A DNA stretch of 64,000 bases from Acidimicrobiia bacterium (GTDB taxonomy: Bacteria > Actinomycetota > Acidimicrobiia > Acidimicrobiales > CAIXPF01), in assembly GCA_947476745.1 (NCBI GenBank), contig CANJRG010000007.1, positions 1 to 64,000 on the forward strand. The letters are read 5' to 3'. Each line of letters begins with the position of its first letter. The stretch's first letter is position 1. A program made the translations under genes and the position numbers. Shown here in pieces: positions 49,112-59,720 of the stretch. Below the pieces are notes generated by a model. It ran no database searches, was not told the origin of the DNA, and saw only the letters and a program-made list of their open reading frames with translations.

Positions 49112-51390
49112 GACGGCCTCTCTGCCGCGGTGCCGGAGCGGTCACGGCGCCGCAGCCGCCGCCGGGCCGCGGCACCGACGGCGGCAGCGACGGGCAACAG
49201 CAGCAACGGCGCACCGGACCGCTGTGGTGCGGTTGTTCCCGGTCCGGGCGGAAGGGTCGTGGGCGGCTGGGTCGACGCGGGCGGCGCCGTGGTGGCCACC
49301 GTCGTCGGTGCCGCCGTGGTGGCGGGCACGGTCTGCGGGGGCGTGGTCGTCGCCGGAGGGGTCGGCGTGGTGGGTGACGGGGTGGTGGGTGACGGCGTGA
49401 CGGTGGTCGCCGACGATGGCCCCGGCGGGCCAACCGTCGGCGCGGTGGCCGGGGCCGGCGCCGGGACGGCGAGCGGTCGGATCCCCGCCAGCCACTCGAA
49501 GACCTGCCGGACGAGCGGCGCCGCTGTCTCGGCGGCGAAGCCGGCCTCCTCGATCACGGCCACCACGACGTAGCGGGCATCGGGGACCGGGCCGAACGCG
49601 GCGAAGATCGCCGTGTCCGCTTTCGGGGGCACCTCGGCGGTACCGGTCTTGCCGGCCACCGCGAAGGAGGAAAGCGGGAACCCCTGGAACGCTCCGAACG
49701 CCGTCCCGTCCTTGTCGCTGACCACACGGGAGAGCCCGTCGACGACCGGGTTGCGGACCGCGGCGGGCAGGCTCACGGCCCCGGTCTTACGGGCGGCGTA
49801 GGACCGCCGCACGCTGCCGGCATCGTGGTCGAGCAGGGCCCTGGCCACCGACGGGGCATGCAACGTCCCCCCGTTGGCGAGCGCGGCGTAGGCGTTGGCC
49901 AATTGCAGCGGCGTGACGCCGACGTCGCCCTGGCCGATGGCCAGGTTGACGTTGTCGCCGGTGAACCACTCGCCGAAGGGAAAGGCCGTGGGGTTGTTGT
50001 CGTGGCGGGCCTTCTTGAACGCCGGGTCCGAGATCAGCCCAGCGGCCTCGCCCGGCAGCTGCACCCCGGTGACGGTACCGAGGCCGAACTCGCGGGCGGT
50101 GTCCTGGATGGCCGACTGGCCGAACGAATCCTGCTTGACCCACATCTGTTCACCGAGCCGGTAGAAGTAGACGTCGCTGGAGACGGTCATGGCACGCCGC
50201 ACGTCGATCTTGCCGTAGCGGGTTCCTCCGGCATTCTGGAACACGCAGGTGTCGGTGCAGTCCTCGAGCTCGTAGCTGCCGTTGTCGGTGATGACCTCGT
50301 CGGCGGCGATCACGCCGCGCTCGAGTGCCGCCACTGCGGTGAACGGCTTGAAGGTCGAGCCGGGTGAGTAGAGGCTCTGGATCGCCCGGTTGGTGAAGGG
50401 GAAGAAGGCGGCGGGGTCGTTCAGCTCGTTGAAGCGGTAGACGCTGATACCGCCGATGAACTCCGACGGGTCGTAGGTCGGGTAGCTGGCCATCGCCAGC
50501 ACCTCGGCGTTGGAGGCGTCGAGCACGACGAGCGCCCCCGCCGGGGCGCGGAGGTCCGGATCGGTCGGTCGCCGCTTGGTCTGTTTGCGGGCAGCGATCA
50601 ACGCCTCTTGCAGCTTGATCTCGACGTGTTGCTGCAGATCGGCGTCGATGGTGAGCTGCAGGTCGCTACCCGGCGTCGACGGCACGTCGGAGCGGGTGCC
50701 GATCTCCCGTTCGGTGGCGTCGACTTCGATCGTACGCCGGCCCGGCGTCGCCCGCAGCTCGCCCTCGAAGATCCGCTCCACCCCGGCTTTACCGATGTCG
50801 TCGCCCGGCTCGTATGCCTTGGGGTCCTCCTCGCGGGCCTTCAACTCCTCGCTGTTGATGGCGCCGGTGTAGCCGACGGCGTGCGCCGCCAGGGTGCCGA
50901 GGGGGTAGGTCCGGATCTGTTCACGGACCACGTCGACCGAGGGGAACTCGTAGAGGCGCTCGAGCAGATACGTCTCGAGTTCGTTGCTGACGTCCTCGGC
51001 GATCGGAACAGGCTTGAGCGGGTCGTAACGCGGGTCCTCGATCCGAGCGGCGACATCGGACACCTTGGTCGGGTAACCGGCCCCGTTCAGGGCCCGGGCC
51101 AGCCGTAGCTCGAGACCCTCGGGGTCCTCGAGCTCCGCGAACTGCTGCCGGTCGATGGTGATGACGATGGATTCCCGGTTGTCGACCAGGACTTTTCCGT
51201 TGCGGTCGAGGATGCGCCCACGCACGCCCTCGTAGGAGACCTCGCGCAGGCGAGGCCCGCCGAACACCTCCTCGACGGTGGTGTGCCGCAAAACCTGGAG
51301 GTAGTAGAGGCGGGCGAACAACGCCGAGAACATCGACACCACAACGATGCCGACGAGGGCAACGCGAAGGGCAGGCTGCTCGGCGGACAT
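49099..51390 (-). CDS. mrdA: Penicillin-binding protein 2 with Thr/Pro tail and C-terminal membrane segment
   Basis: A 763-residue class B PBP, the transpeptidase partner of RodA. After the N-terminal anchor (ALVGIVVVSMFSALFARLYY) come the dimerisation domain and a transpeptidase domain with STFK (SPGSTFKP), SSD and KTGT (AGKTGTAEVPP). Beyond it is a Thr/Pro/Ala-rich tail of about 100 residues and a hydrophobic segment with basic end (LLLLPVAAAVGAAARRRLRRRD), unusual for PBP2. ATG 51390 has gggg just upstream; TTG 51423 is an alternative. Confidence 0.92.
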   Translation of the reverse strand: MSAEQPALRVALVGIVVVSMFSALFARLYYLQVLRHTTVEEVFGGPRLREVSYEGVRGRILDRNGKVLVDNRESIVITIDRQQFAELEDPEGLELRLARALNGAGYPTKVSDVAARIEDPRYDPLKPVPIAEDVSNELETYLLERLYEFPSVDVVREQIRTYPLGTLAAHAVGYTGAINSEELKAREEDPKAYEPGDDIGKAGVERIFEGELRATPGRRTIEVDATEREIGTRSDVPSTPGSDLQLTIDADLQQHVEIKLQEALIAARKQTKRRPTDPDLRAPAGALVVLDASNAEVLAMASYPTYDPSEFIGGISVYRFNELNDPAAFFPFTNRAIQSLYSPGSTFKPFTAVAALERGVIAADEVITDNGSYELEDCTDTCVFQNAGGTRYGKIDVRRAMTVSSDVYFYRLGEQMWVKQDSFGQSAIQDTAREFGLGTVTGVQLPGEAAGLISDPAFKKARHDNNPTAFPFGEWFTGDNVNLAIGQGDVGVTPLQLANAYAALANGGTLHAPSVARALLDHDAGSVRRSYAARKTGAVSLPAAVRNPVVDGLSRVVSDKDGTAFGAFQGFPLSSFAVAGKTGTAEVPPKADTAIFAAFGPVPDARYVVVAVIEEAGFAAETAAPLVRQVFEWLAGIRPLAVPAPAPATAPTVGPPGPSSATTVTPSPTTPSPTTPTPPATTTPPQTVPATTAAPTTVATTAPPASTQPPTTLPPGPGTTAPQRSGAPLLLLPVAAAVGAAARRRLRRRDRSGTAAERPSCRS

Positions 51391-51471
51391 CAACCCCCAT
51401 TTGAGCAGAGCCGGGACGGCCAACGGGTTCGGCCGGCCGAACCGATGCGAATGCGCAGGTCCGCCACCGTC

Positions 51472-51990
51472 TCAGCCGGGCACGCGAACCGGGGCCTCGG
51501 GAGCGAAGACCCACCCCCACAGCCGTATCAGCGGCAGGCCCAACACGCTGTTGACCATCCCGGCCACCAACGCCACCCTGATGGTCGTGCCCGGCGTCGC
51601 CAACACCGCGTCGAGAAGTCGACCGGCCACGACCCACACGACGATGCCGACCGCCGTCCCTACACCCATGAGAAGCATGCGGGCCAGCCGACGACGGGTC
51701 GCCATCTGCAACTGGATCGACCCCACGGCAAAGGCCAGCAGCGCGTAGATGAGGGCGCTCAACCCGAGCGGGGTCTGCAGGAAGATGTCATAGGACAACC
51801 CGAGGACGAACCCCACCACCGCCCCGCGGTCCGGTCCGACGGCAACCCCCGCCGACACCGCCAGTAACAGGGTGAGCTCGGGGCGGACGCCGAACAGCGA
51901 CAGATGGCTCACCACACCGGCCTGCACGATCATCGCCACCAGCACGACGCCGGCCGCCCGCAACAGCAGCAGGGCCCGATCGACCGTCAC
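51472..51990 (-). CDS. mreD: Rod shape-determining protein MreD
   Basis: A 172-residue membrane protein with about five hydrophobic segments (VVLVAMIVQAGVVSHLSLFG, GVAVGPDRGAVVGFVLGLSYD). It belongs to the elongasome with MreB, MreC, RodA and PBP2. GTG 51990 overlaps the mreC stop in GTGA; GTG 52005 would add five residues. It lies between mreC and mrdA. Confidence 0.88.
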   Translation of the reverse strand: MTVDRALLLLRAAGVVLVAMIVQAGVVSHLSLFGVRPELTLLLAVSAGVAVGPDRGAVVGFVLGLSYDIFLQTPLGLSALIYALLAFAVGSIQLQMATRRRLARMLLMGVGTAVGIVVWVVAGRLLDAVLATPGTTIRVALVAGMVNSVLGLPLIRLWGWVFAPEAPVRVPG

Positions 51991-52838
51991 CCCTTCGGCT
52001 CCCACAGCAGCACCGTCACGAACGACAGGCTCGCCGGGCCGACCACCGGTTCGACCTCGACGCCGCTCACCCGGTTCCGCCCGCCCGCAGAACCGCTTGG
52101 TTCGGGGACCCGGCTGATCGCGCCGACCACGATGTCGGGCGGAAAGACGCTCCCGCCGAGCCCGGAGGTGACCACGGCATCACCGACGTGCACGAAATCG
52201 ACGGCGAGCTCACCCTGCACCTGCAGCGGACGCCCCGCCCCCCGGCCCCGCAGGACGAAGTTCGTCGGTGCCACCGCAGAAGCCGGCCGCACGCCGACCC
52301 CGAAATTGCCGGCGTCGACCAACTCCACGACGGCCTGACTGTCGGTCACCTCGGCGATGCGGCCGACCAGACCAGCCTGGGTCACGACCACCATCGCCGG
52401 ACGGATCCCCGACGACGCGCCCTTGTCGATGCGGACGTTGTTCTCGAAGTTGGCGACCGGCCCGGAGATGACCCGGGCGATGCGCCCCTCGGTGTTCGCC
52501 GCGGTGATGATCTGCAGCTGGGCCTTCAGCTCGTCGAGCTGCTGCTGGGCGTTCTGCTCCCGCAGCGGGTCCGATTCCAGCTTCTCGATCTGCAGCCGGA
52601 GCGCCGCGTTCTCCTCCTCGAGGTCGCTGTAGTCGGTGACTCCACGCCAGGCGTCGCGGAACGGGGACATGGCGAAGTCACCGATGCCGACCACCGGCTC
52701 GAACACGCTGCGGACGCCGCGCTGAACTGCCCCCAGCGGACCAAAGCCTCGAAAATCCAGGGTGACCAGGGATAACGCAGTGGCGATGATCAGCAGGAGT
52801 ACGAAGCGGGAACGGCTGCTGCGCGTGGGTCGGAGCAC
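51987..52838 (-). CDS. mreC: Rod shape-determining protein MreC
   Basis: A 283-residue bitopic protein: one N-terminal membrane helix (FVLLLIIATALSLVTLDF), a coiled coil (about 72-105, DYSDLEEENAALRLQIEKLE) and the periplasmic beta domains (IDKGASSGIRPAMVVV, VSGVEVEPVVGPASLSFVTVL). It links MreB filaments to wall enzymes. GTG 52838 is the start, 43 bases after mreB. Confidence 0.93.
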   Translation of the reverse strand: MLRPTRSSRSRFVLLLIIATALSLVTLDFRGFGPLGAVQRGVRSVFEPVVGIGDFAMSPFRDAWRGVTDYSDLEEENAALRLQIEKLESDPLREQNAQQQLDELKAQLQIITAANTEGRIARVISGPVANFENNVRIDKGASSGIRPAMVVVTQAGLVGRIAEVTDSQAVVELVDAGNFGVGVRPASAVAPTNFVLRGRGAGRPLQVQGELAVDFVHVGDAVVTSGLGGSVFPPDIVVGAISRVPEPSGSAGGRNRVSGVEVEPVVGPASLSFVTVLLWEPKG

Positions 52839-52881
52839 GGGTGGTCCATGATGCCACTACGGGCGGGGCTGCAGGGCCCGC

Positions 52882-53916
52882 TCAGGTGAATGCCGAGGAG
52901 AACAGTACGTTCTTCAGCGCCTCGAACTCCTCGAGCGCCTGACCAGAACCGAGCGCCACGCAGTACAGCGGGTTGGCGGCGATGCGGATGGGCATCCCCG
53001 TCTCATGGGCCAGCCGACGGTCCAACCCGTTGAGCAGCGCCCCACCGCCGGCCAGGGTGATGCCCTGTTCCATGATGTCCGCGGCCAACTCGGGCGGCGT
53101 CTTGTCGAGGGTCACCCGCACGGCGTCGATGATGGAGGACACCGGTTCGCCAATTGCCTCGCGTATCTCACCGGTGGTGATGGTGATGGTCTTGGGCAAC
53201 CCGGAGATGAGGTCACGGCCGCGAACCTCGGCCTGGAGTTCCTCGGCCAGGGGCCAGGCGCTTCCGAGCGCCATCTTGACCTCCTCGGCCGTACGCTCGC
53301 CCAGCGCCAGGCTGTATTCCTTCTTGATGTACTGGATGATGGCCTCGTCGAGTTCATCGCCGCCCACGCGGACCGACTCGGAGGCGACGATCCCGCCGAG
53401 GGAGATCACGGCCACCTCGGTGGTGCCACCGCCGATGTCAACAATCATGTTGCCCGTAGGCTCTTGCACCGGCAGACCGGCACCGATGGCCGCTGCCATC
53501 GGTTCCTCGATGATGTGAGCCGGCTTGCGCGCCCCGGCGTACTCCGCGGCCTCGAGCACCGCCCGCTGCTCCACCCCGGTGATACCGGACGGTACGGCAA
53601 TCACCATGCGGGGCTTCACCCAACGGCGGTGGTGCACCTTGTGGATGAAGTAGCGCAGCATCTTCTCGCAGATGTCGAAGTCCGAGATGACGCCGTCCTT
53701 CAATGGACGCACAGCCTGGATGTGGCTCGGCGTCCGACCGATCATGCGCTTGGCCTCGGTCCCGACCGCAAGCGGCCGACGATCGTGCACGTCGATTGCG
53801 ACCACGGACGGCTCGTTGAGCACGATGCCCTGGCCACGCACGTAGATGAGGGTGTTCGCTGTTCCGAGGTCGACCGCCATATCGCGGCCTACGAATCCGG
53901 TCAGCCTGTCAGCCAT
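52882..53916 (-). CDS. mreB: Rod shape-determining protein MreB
   Basis: A 344-residue actin-like ATPase that directs side-wall synthesis. MAVDLGTANTLIYVRGQG, MVIAVPSGITGVEQRAVLEAA, NMIVDIGGGTTEVAVISLGG and ITLAGGGALLNGLD are typical. Its presence with mreC/D, mrdA and rodA suggests a rod-shaped cell. ATG 53916. It is 78 bases downstream of ndk on the same strand. Confidence 0.95.
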   Translation of the reverse strand: MADRLTGFVGRDMAVDLGTANTLIYVRGQGIVLNEPSVVAIDVHDRRPLAVGTEAKRMIGRTPSHIQAVRPLKDGVISDFDICEKMLRYFIHKVHHRRWVKPRMVIAVPSGITGVEQRAVLEAAEYAGARKPAHIIEEPMAAAIGAGLPVQEPTGNMIVDIGGGTTEVAVISLGGIVASESVRVGGDELDEAIIQYIKKEYSLALGERTAEEVKMALGSAWPLAEELQAEVRGRDLISGLPKTITITTGEIREAIGEPVSSIIDAVRVTLDKTPPELAADIMEQGITLAGGGALLNGLDRRLAHETGMPIRIAANPLYCVALGSGQALEEFEALKNVLFSSAFT

Positions 53917-53994
53917 GGCAACCCCCCGATCTGACGAGCAAGGACAGCGCTGAGGTTACGAGGCGCCTGCGAGGTCCACAAGAGGAACGGACGG

Positions 53995-54414
53995 TCAGCT
54001 GCTCTGAGCCAGGCCGGGAAAGAAGATGTCGAGTTCGCGCACGGCGGACTCCGCCGAGTCGGAGCCGTGGATGAGGTTCTGGGTGAAGTCGATGCCGAGG
54101 TCGCCCCGGATCGTCCCCGGATCGGCCTTGCGGCAATTGGTGGCGCCCATCATGGTTCGGACCACCTCGAAGGTGTCCTGGGGGCCCTCGACCGCCAGGG
54201 TGACCACGGGACCACTCGACATGAAGGCCACCAGATCGCCGTAGAAGGCCTTGCCGACGTGTTCGGCGTAGTGGCGGGCGAGGGTGTCCTCGTCGAGTCG
54301 GCGCAGCTCCATGGCGGCGATACACAAGCCACGTCGTTCGAAGCGGCTGATGATCTCACCGGCGAGGCCGCGGGCGACGGCGTCGGGCTTGCAGATGACG
54401 AGGGTTCGGTCCAC
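53995..54414 (-). CDS. ndk: Nucleoside diphosphate kinase
   Basis: A 139-residue enzyme that balances nucleoside triphosphates. DRTLVICKPDAVARGLAGEI opens it and the catalytic His is H116 in NLIHGSDS. GTG 54414 is the start. It lies between folC and mreB, an order seen in many actinobacteria. Confidence 0.95.
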   Translation of the reverse strand: MDRTLVICKPDAVARGLAGEIISRFERRGLCIAAMELRRLDEDTLARHYAEHVGKAFYGDLVAFMSSGPVVTLAVEGPQDTFEVVRTMMGATNCRKADPGTIRGDLGIDFTQNLIHGSDSAESAVRELDIFFPGLAQSS

Positions 54415-54487
54415 GAAGCACTAAAGCTAGTGGGTCGGCGGCCACTGCGCCGCGGGGTCGGGCCACCCGGAACGGGTCCCGCCGCCC

Positions 54488-55792
54488 TCAGCGTTGTTCG
54501 TCGACCTTCGAGCGCAGCACCGAGCGCGCAGCCCCGACCAGGTACAGCGAGCCGGTGACCAGGATCAGGTCAGACGGCGACGCCGCGGCGAGGGCCCAGT
54601 CGATGCCTTGCTCGATCGTCGAGGCCACCCGACAGGCGATGCCGATCGATGCAGCCGCCAAGGCCAACTCGTCCGCCGGCAGGGCCCGGGGTGAGGTCGG
54701 GGTACAGGTGATGACCATGTCGAAGCGATCGGCCCGCAACGCCTGCAGCATGATTTGCGGGTCGCGCCCTTCGAGCATGCCGCACACGAGGATGCGGTGA
54801 CCCTCGACGGCGAAGCCTTCCTCGAGCACGGCCGCGGCCGCTTCGGCGCCGTCGGGATTGTGGGCACCGTCGAGGATCACCAGCGGGTTGCGGCGCATCA
54901 CCTCGAAGCGCCCGGCGACCTCGGCGGCGGCGAAGCCGTCGGCGACAACGTCGGGATCGAGCGCCCGGTCGAAGAAGGCCGAGGTGGCCATCAGTGCCAG
55001 CGATGCATTCCTCCCCTGGTGGGCACCGTGCAGCGGCACGAACAGCTCGGTGAGACGCTGAAAGGGCGTCCGCACGTCGATCAGGCGCCCGCCGACGGCG
55101 AGTCGGTTGGCCTCGAGCTCGAAGTCCTCGCCGGCCACCAGCGCCACCGCAGGGCCCTCGCCGAGGAAGACCTCACGCAGTGCCGGGTCGGTCTCGCCGA
55201 GCACCAAGGTCGAGGTCGGCTTGATGATCCCGGCCTTCTCCTCGGCGATCTTGCGGCGCCAGTCGCCCACGAAATCGGTGTGGTCCCGGCCGATGTTGGT
55301 GATGACCGCAACGTCGGCGTTGACGATGTTGGTGGCGTCGTAGCGCCCCATCACCCCGACCTCGACAACCGCGACGTCGACGGCCTCGTCGGCGAAGAGC
55401 GCGAAGGCACAGGCGGTCAGGCATTCGAAGTGGCTGGGCCGGTGCTGCAACATCGTTTCGAACATCGACAGCTGCTCGACCGCATCGGCGAAACGTCCAT
55501 CGTCGATCTCGACGTCGTCGATACGGATGCGCTCGTTGTACCGCTCGAGGTGGGGGCTGGTGTAGGTGCCGACCTTGAGGCCGTGGGCCATCAGCAGGCG
55601 GGTCGTCATCCGGGCGGTGGAACCCTTGCCATTGGTGCCGGTGATGTGGATCACCGGATAGGCGATGTGCGGGTCACCCCACAGTCGGGCGATGTCGGCC
55701 ATCGCTTCGAGCGACAAGCCCTCGTAGACACCGGTACGGACCTCAAGGTTGATATGGGCGTCGAGGTAGGCCAAGGCCTCGTCGAAGTTCAC
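54488..55792 (-). CDS. folC: Dihydrofolate synthase / folylpolyglutamate synthase
   Basis: A 434-residue Mur-ligase-like enzyme adding glutamate to folates. HITGTNGKGSTARMTTRLL is the P-loop, TSPHLERYNERIRID and ILDGAHNPDGAEAAAAVLEE the other family motifs. GTG 55792 starts it, 48 bases after clpX. In related genomes valS often lies here, but not in this one. Confidence 0.93.
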   Translation of the reverse strand: MNFDEALAYLDAHINLEVRTGVYEGLSLEAMADIARLWGDPHIAYPVIHITGTNGKGSTARMTTRLLMAHGLKVGTYTSPHLERYNERIRIDDVEIDDGRFADAVEQLSMFETMLQHRPSHFECLTACAFALFADEAVDVAVVEVGVMGRYDATNIVNADVAVITNIGRDHTDFVGDWRRKIAEEKAGIIKPTSTLVLGETDPALREVFLGEGPAVALVAGEDFELEANRLAVGGRLIDVRTPFQRLTELFVPLHGAHQGRNASLALMATSAFFDRALDPDVVADGFAAAEVAGRFEVMRRNPLVILDGAHNPDGAEAAAAVLEEGFAVEGHRILVCGMLEGRDPQIMLQALRADRFDMVITCTPTSPRALPADELALAAASIGIACRVASTIEQGIDWALAAASPSDLILVTGSLYLVGAARSVLRSKVDEQR

Positions 55793-55840
55793 CGCGTGCC
55801 TCGTGTGGGGGTGGGTGGGGTGACCGGGTGACCGGCTCGC

Positions 55841-57118
55841 TCAGGACGCAGCGCGCCGGGGGCGGGGCTGGGTACGGACATGCTGGGCCCGGCGTACCAC
55901 CGTCGGGTACACCTTTTCCCGAACGTGGTTCTCGTCGATCTCAACGCGGACGGCGTCCTTCTCGGACGGCAGGTCGTACATCACCCCGAGGAGCACTTCC
56001 TCGAGAATGGCTCGCAGCCCACGGGCACCGGTGCCGCGCAGCAGGGCCTGCTCGGCCACGGCGTTGAGCGCGGTGTCGGTGAAGGCGAGCTCCACGTCCT
56101 CGAGCTCGAAAAACTTCTGGTACTGCTTCACCAGGGCGTTCTTCGGCTCGACCAGGATCCGGATCAGGGCGTCGTTGTCGAGCGAGGACACCGCGCCGAT
56201 GACCGGCAGACGGCCCACGAACTCGGGGATCAGTCCGAACTTCAGGAGATCTTCGGGCAGCACCTTCGACATGAGATCGTCGAGGTTGCGCTCGTCGGGA
56301 TTCTTGATACGGGCGCCGAAGCCGACGGAGTTACGGCCCTGCCGGTTGGCGATGATCTGGTCGAGACCGGCGAACGCACCACCGCAGATGAACAGCACGT
56401 TGGTGGTGTCGATCTGAATGAACTCCTGGTGGGGGTGCTTGCGACCCCCCTGAGGCGGGACCGACGCGGTGGTCCCCTCGAGGATCTTCAGCAGTGCCTG
56501 CTGGACGCCTTCACCGGAGACGTCCCGGGTGATCGACGGGTTCTCGGACTTCCGGGCGATCTTGTCGATCTCATCGATGTAGATGATCCCGGTCTCGGCC
56601 TTCTTCACGTCGTAGTCGGCAGCCTGGATCAACTTCAGCAGGATGTTTTCGACGTCTTCACCGACGTAGCCGGCCTCGGTCAGCGCCGTGGCGTCGGCGA
56701 TGGCGAAGGGCACGTTGAGCATGCGGGCCAGGGTCTGTGCCAGCAGGGTCTTCCCGCAGCCGGTGGGACCGATGAGCAGGATGTTGGACTTCTGCAGCTC
56801 GACGTCGTCGGAGTTGGTGGCCCCGAACTGGACACGCTTGTAGTGGTTGTAGACGGCAACGGAGAGGATCTTCTTGGCGTGGTCCTGACCGATTATGTAG
56901 TCGTTCAGGAAGGTGAAGATCTCACGGGGCTTCGGCAGCTCGTCGAAGCTGACCTCGGACTGGGCCGACAGCTCCTCCTCGATGATCTCGTTGCACAGGT
57001 CGATGCACTCGTCGCAGATGTAGACCCCAGGGCCCGCGATCAGCTTCTTGACCTGCTTCTGCGACTTACCGCAGAACGAGCACTTGAGTAGCTCAGTGCC
57101 CTCGCCGAACTTGGCCAC
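55841..57118 (-). CDS. clpX: ATP-dependent Clp protease ATPase subunit ClpX
   Basis: A 425-residue AAA+ unfoldase. The N-terminal zinc-binding domain uses C13, C16, C35 and C38. Walker A is [12 protein letters not shown] and Walker [21 protein letters not shown] and [17 protein letters not shown] ([13 protein letters not shown]) segments follow. It unfolds tagged substrates for ClpP. GTG 57118, 57 bases downstream of clpP. Confidence 0.96.
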   Translation of the reverse strand: MAKFGEGTELLKCSFCGKSQKQVKKLIAGPGVYICDECIDLCNEIIEEELSAQSEVSFDELPKPREIFTFLNDYIIGQDHAKKILSVAVYNHYKRVQFGATNSDDVELQKSNILLIGPTGCGKTLLAQTLARMLNVPFAIADATALTEAGYVGEDVENILLKLIQAADYDVKKAETGIIYIDEIDKIARKSENPSITRDVSGEGVQQALLKILEGTTASVPPQGGRKHPHQEFIQIDTTNVLFICGGAFAGLDQIIANRQGRNSVGFGARIKNPDERNLDDLMSKVLPEDLLKFGLIPEFVGRLPVIGAVSSLDNDALIRILVEPKNALVKQYQKFFELEDVELAFTDTALNAVAEQALLRGTGARGLRAILEEVLLGVMYDLPSEKDAVRVEIDENHVREKVYPTVVRRAQHVRTQPRPRRAAS

Positions 57119-57175
57119 CCCGGTCGTCTCCTCGTCCCTCTGACGGCCCGAAGGCCTCTCCCCCGACGCTCCGCC

Positions 57176-57859
57176 TCAGCGGATCGGACCGGTGCGGTCC
57201 ACCAGATCACGCGACGAGAGGATCTCGTCGACGATGCCGTACTCCTTGGCCATCTCGGCCGTCATCACGAAGTCACGATCGGTGTCCTTGGCGATGCGTT
57301 CCACCGACTGACCGGTGTGGTGCGAGAGGATCCCCTCGAGCTGCGCCTTGAGCCGCATGATCTCCGAGGCCACGATCTCGATGTCGGTCGCCTGGGCGTA
57401 GCCCGACTGGCCGTGGGGCTGGTGGATGATGACCCGCGAGTGCGGCAACGCCATCCGCTTGCCCTTGGCCCCTGCGGCGAGCAGCACGGCGGCGGCGGAG
57501 GCCGCCTGGCCGAAGCATATGGTCGACACCTCGGGCCGGATGTACATCATCGTGTCGTAGATGGCGAACATCGCGTTGATGTCGCCCCCAGGGCTGTTGA
57601 TGTAGATGTTGATGTCCTTGTCGGGGTTCTCCGACTCGAGATGCAGCAGCTGGGCGCAGACCAGGTTGCCGATGGTGTCGTCGATCGGCGTGCCGAGGAA
57701 GATGATCGACTCCTTGAGCAGACGGGAGTAGAGGTCGAACGCCCGCTCACCCCGGTTGGTCTGCTCGACCACCGTCGGGACCAGGTAGTTCATCATCTGC
57801 ACATCGCGCTCGCTGCGGATCGCGACCTCTGCGAGACGGGCTCCCGGGTGCTTGGTCAC
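57176..57859 (-). CDS. clpP: ATP-dependent Clp protease proteolytic subunit ClpP
   Basis: A 227-residue serine protease. The triad is S121 ([10 protein letters not shown]), H146 (VIIHQPHG) and an Asp in KDTDRD (192-196). The conserved core begins at [21 protein letters not shown] (residue 22), as is common with an N-terminal propeptide. GTG 57859 is supported by a strong ggggagg seven bases upstream and by a GTGA overlap with the tig stop. Many actinobacteria have two adjacent clpP genes; only one is here. Confidence 0.95.
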   Translation of the reverse strand: MTKHPGARLAEVAIRSERDVQMMNYLVPTVVEQTNRGERAFDLYSRLLKESIIFLGTPIDDTIGNLVCAQLLHLESENPDKDINIYINSPGGDINAMFAIYDTMMYIRPEVSTICFGQAASAAAVLLAAGAKGKRMALPHSRVIIHQPHGQSGYAQATDIEIVASEIMRLKAQLEGILSHHTGQSVERIAKDTDRDFVMTAEMAKEYGIVDEILSSRDLVDRTGPIR

Positions 57860-59256
57860 TCTGCGTCCTCCCCCGGTGCGCCCGGGTTGTCGTGCTCAGC
57901 GGCGTCAGTATCGGCATCGTCAGTATCGGCATCGTCGGCGTCGGCCGACAGTTCGAGCGAGGCACGATCGATGACGTTTCCGTCTTCGTCAACGATCTCG
58001 ACCTGCTTGAGCAGCCAGTCGAGCGCTTTGGCCTTCTTGACATCCGAGCGTACAGCCAGCATCTGCCCAGCGCGCTCGAAGTTCACCCGGATCTCATCGG
58101 CATCGACACCGAAGCGACGGGACAGCTCGACGAAGTGCTGCTCGAGGTCCTCGCCGTTTATCTGGTGGCCCTCGGCCTCGGCCACGGCGCGCAGCGCCAG
58201 GTCGACCTTGACCGCTTCCTCGGACGCCGTGCGCTGTTCGGCGACCAGTTCCTCGGCCGACTGGCCGGTGAGCTGCAGGTAGCGACCGAGGTCCATCCCC
58301 TGGGAGCGCATCCGGCTGTCGAGGTTGTTGATCCGGGCCGACAGCTCGTTCTGCACGAGCGCCGGGGGGATGTCCTCGGTGATGAGGGCGATGAGGGCTT
58401 CGGCGGTCTTCTGCTGCAGCGCCATGTTGGCTGCCACCAGCTTCTGGCGGGCCTGCTGCTCGCGGAAGGCGGTGCGCATCGCCTCGACGGTGGCGTACTC
58501 GGAGACCTCGGCGACCCAGGCATCGGTGAGTTCGGGCAGGACCCGGCCGCGTACCTCGTGCACCTCGATGGTGAACTGCAGGGCGTCCTCGCCCTCCTCG
58601 GGGTGCTGAGCCTCGAAGGAGAGCTGTGCGCCGGCGGTCGCGCCGCGCAGGTTCTCGTCGATCTCGGGCACCACACCGCCGCTGCCGACCTCATAGGCGT
58701 AGTCGGAGGCGGTGAGCCCCTCGACAGCCTCGCCATGCTGGGCGCCGGCAATGTCGATGAGTACCTGGTCGCCGTCCTCGGCGGGGCGATCGTTCACCGC
58801 GTACTCGGCGTGCTGGGTCTGCAGTCGTTCGACGCGGGTGTCGACGTCGGCCTCGTCCACCGCCGGGGAGGGGATGACGACACGCAGGCCGCGGTAGCCC
58901 TCGAGCGTCAGCAGCGGCCGGGTCTCGACGACGGCCTCGAAGGAGACCCCGCCCTCCTCGGCTCCGGAGATGATCTCGAGTTCCGGGGCGGCGATGGCGT
59001 CGACCTCGTGGTTCTTCACCGCCTCGGCGTAGTACTCGGGCAGGGACTCCCGGAGGGCGTCCTGCCGGGCAGCACCGATCCCGAGCCGGGCCTCGAGCAC
59101 CTTGCGGGGTGCCTTACCCGGCCGGAATCCCGGCAACCGAACCTGCTTGGCCATGCGACGGAAGGCTTCGTCGACCTGATGGTCGATCTCGGAGGCCTCC
59201 ACCTCGATGAACAACTTGACCTTGTTTCCCTCGAGGGTCTCCACCGTGCTCTTCAC
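57856..59256 (-). CDS. tig: Trigger factor
   Basis: A 466-residue ribosome-bound chaperone and prolyl isomerase. The N-terminal ribosome-binding region has [22 protein letters not shown]; the FKBP-like domain and the helical C-terminal domain follow, with an acidic Asp/Ala tail ([15 protein letters not shown]). The frame runs further upstream to the tRNA, but GTG 59256 ([15 protein letters not shown]) is the family start. It is translationally coupled to clpP. Confidence 0.94.
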   Translation of the reverse strand: MKSTVETLEGNKVKLFIEVEASEIDHQVDEAFRRMAKQVRLPGFRPGKAPRKVLEARLGIGAARQDALRESLPEYYAEAVKNHEVDAIAAPELEIISGAEEGGVSFEAVVETRPLLTLEGYRGLRVVIPSPAVDEADVDTRVERLQTQHAEYAVNDRPAEDGDQVLIDIAGAQHGEAVEGLTASDYAYEVGSGGVVPEIDENLRGATAGAQLSFEAQHPEEGEDALQFTIEVHEVRGRVLPELTDAWVAEVSEYATVEAMRTAFREQQARQKLVAANMALQQKTAEALIALITEDIPPALVQNELSARINNLDSRMRSQGMDLGRYLQLTGQSAEELVAEQRTASEEAVKVDLALRAVAEAEGHQINGEDLEQHFVELSRRFGVDADEIRVNFERAGQMLAVRSDVKKAKALDWLLKQVEIVDEDGNVIDRASLELSADADDADTDDADTDAAEHDNPGAPGEDAE

Positions 59257-59372
59257 AGGGGAGGCAGTGTAGTGATCGGACCCGGGGTAGCGGGACATGC
59301 AGCAGCACGGTTCCGGACGCGCCGGGGCGGACCCATCAGCGGGGACCCGGGGCGCTAGCGTGGTGGGCCAGA

Positions 59373-59446
59373 CGGGGAGTAGCGCAGCCAGGTAGCGCAC
59401 CTGCTTTGGGAGCAGGTGGTCGGGAGTTCGAATCTCCCCTCCCCGA
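59373..59446 (+). tRNA. tRNA-Pro (TGG)
   Basis: A complete cloverleaf of 74 bases. Acceptor arms CGGGGAG and CTCCCCG pair fully. The anticodon loop TTTGGGA gives TGG for proline. The T loop is TTCGAAT. CCA is not encoded. It is divergent from tig. Confidence 0.96.
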
Positions 59447-59720
59447 CAGCGTCAGACGGCGACATCGAGACGATGTCAGCACCCGTGGGCACCGATCAGT
59501 ACGCCGTCGGGACGACCGGATAAGGTGCACCGCCCGACCTCGTCGGGACGACCGCAGGATGTCGCGGCCGAGGCAGAGGCAGCACTCCCTACCGGACCAC
59601 GATACGGCGGACATCGGGGCACCGGACGGAGACCGAGCAGCGGGTACCCATGTCGATTGACCACCACCAGCGTCCGCATACCGACGATGAGCGTGTGCTG
59701 CCCCGAGGTCCCCGCCCGCT

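Noticed and set aside
59505..59554. 14-bp direct repeat cgtcgggacgaccg as an attachment or operator site
   Set aside because: Two copies of a GC-rich 14-mer in a GC-rich genome are weak evidence and nothing nearby supports a function.
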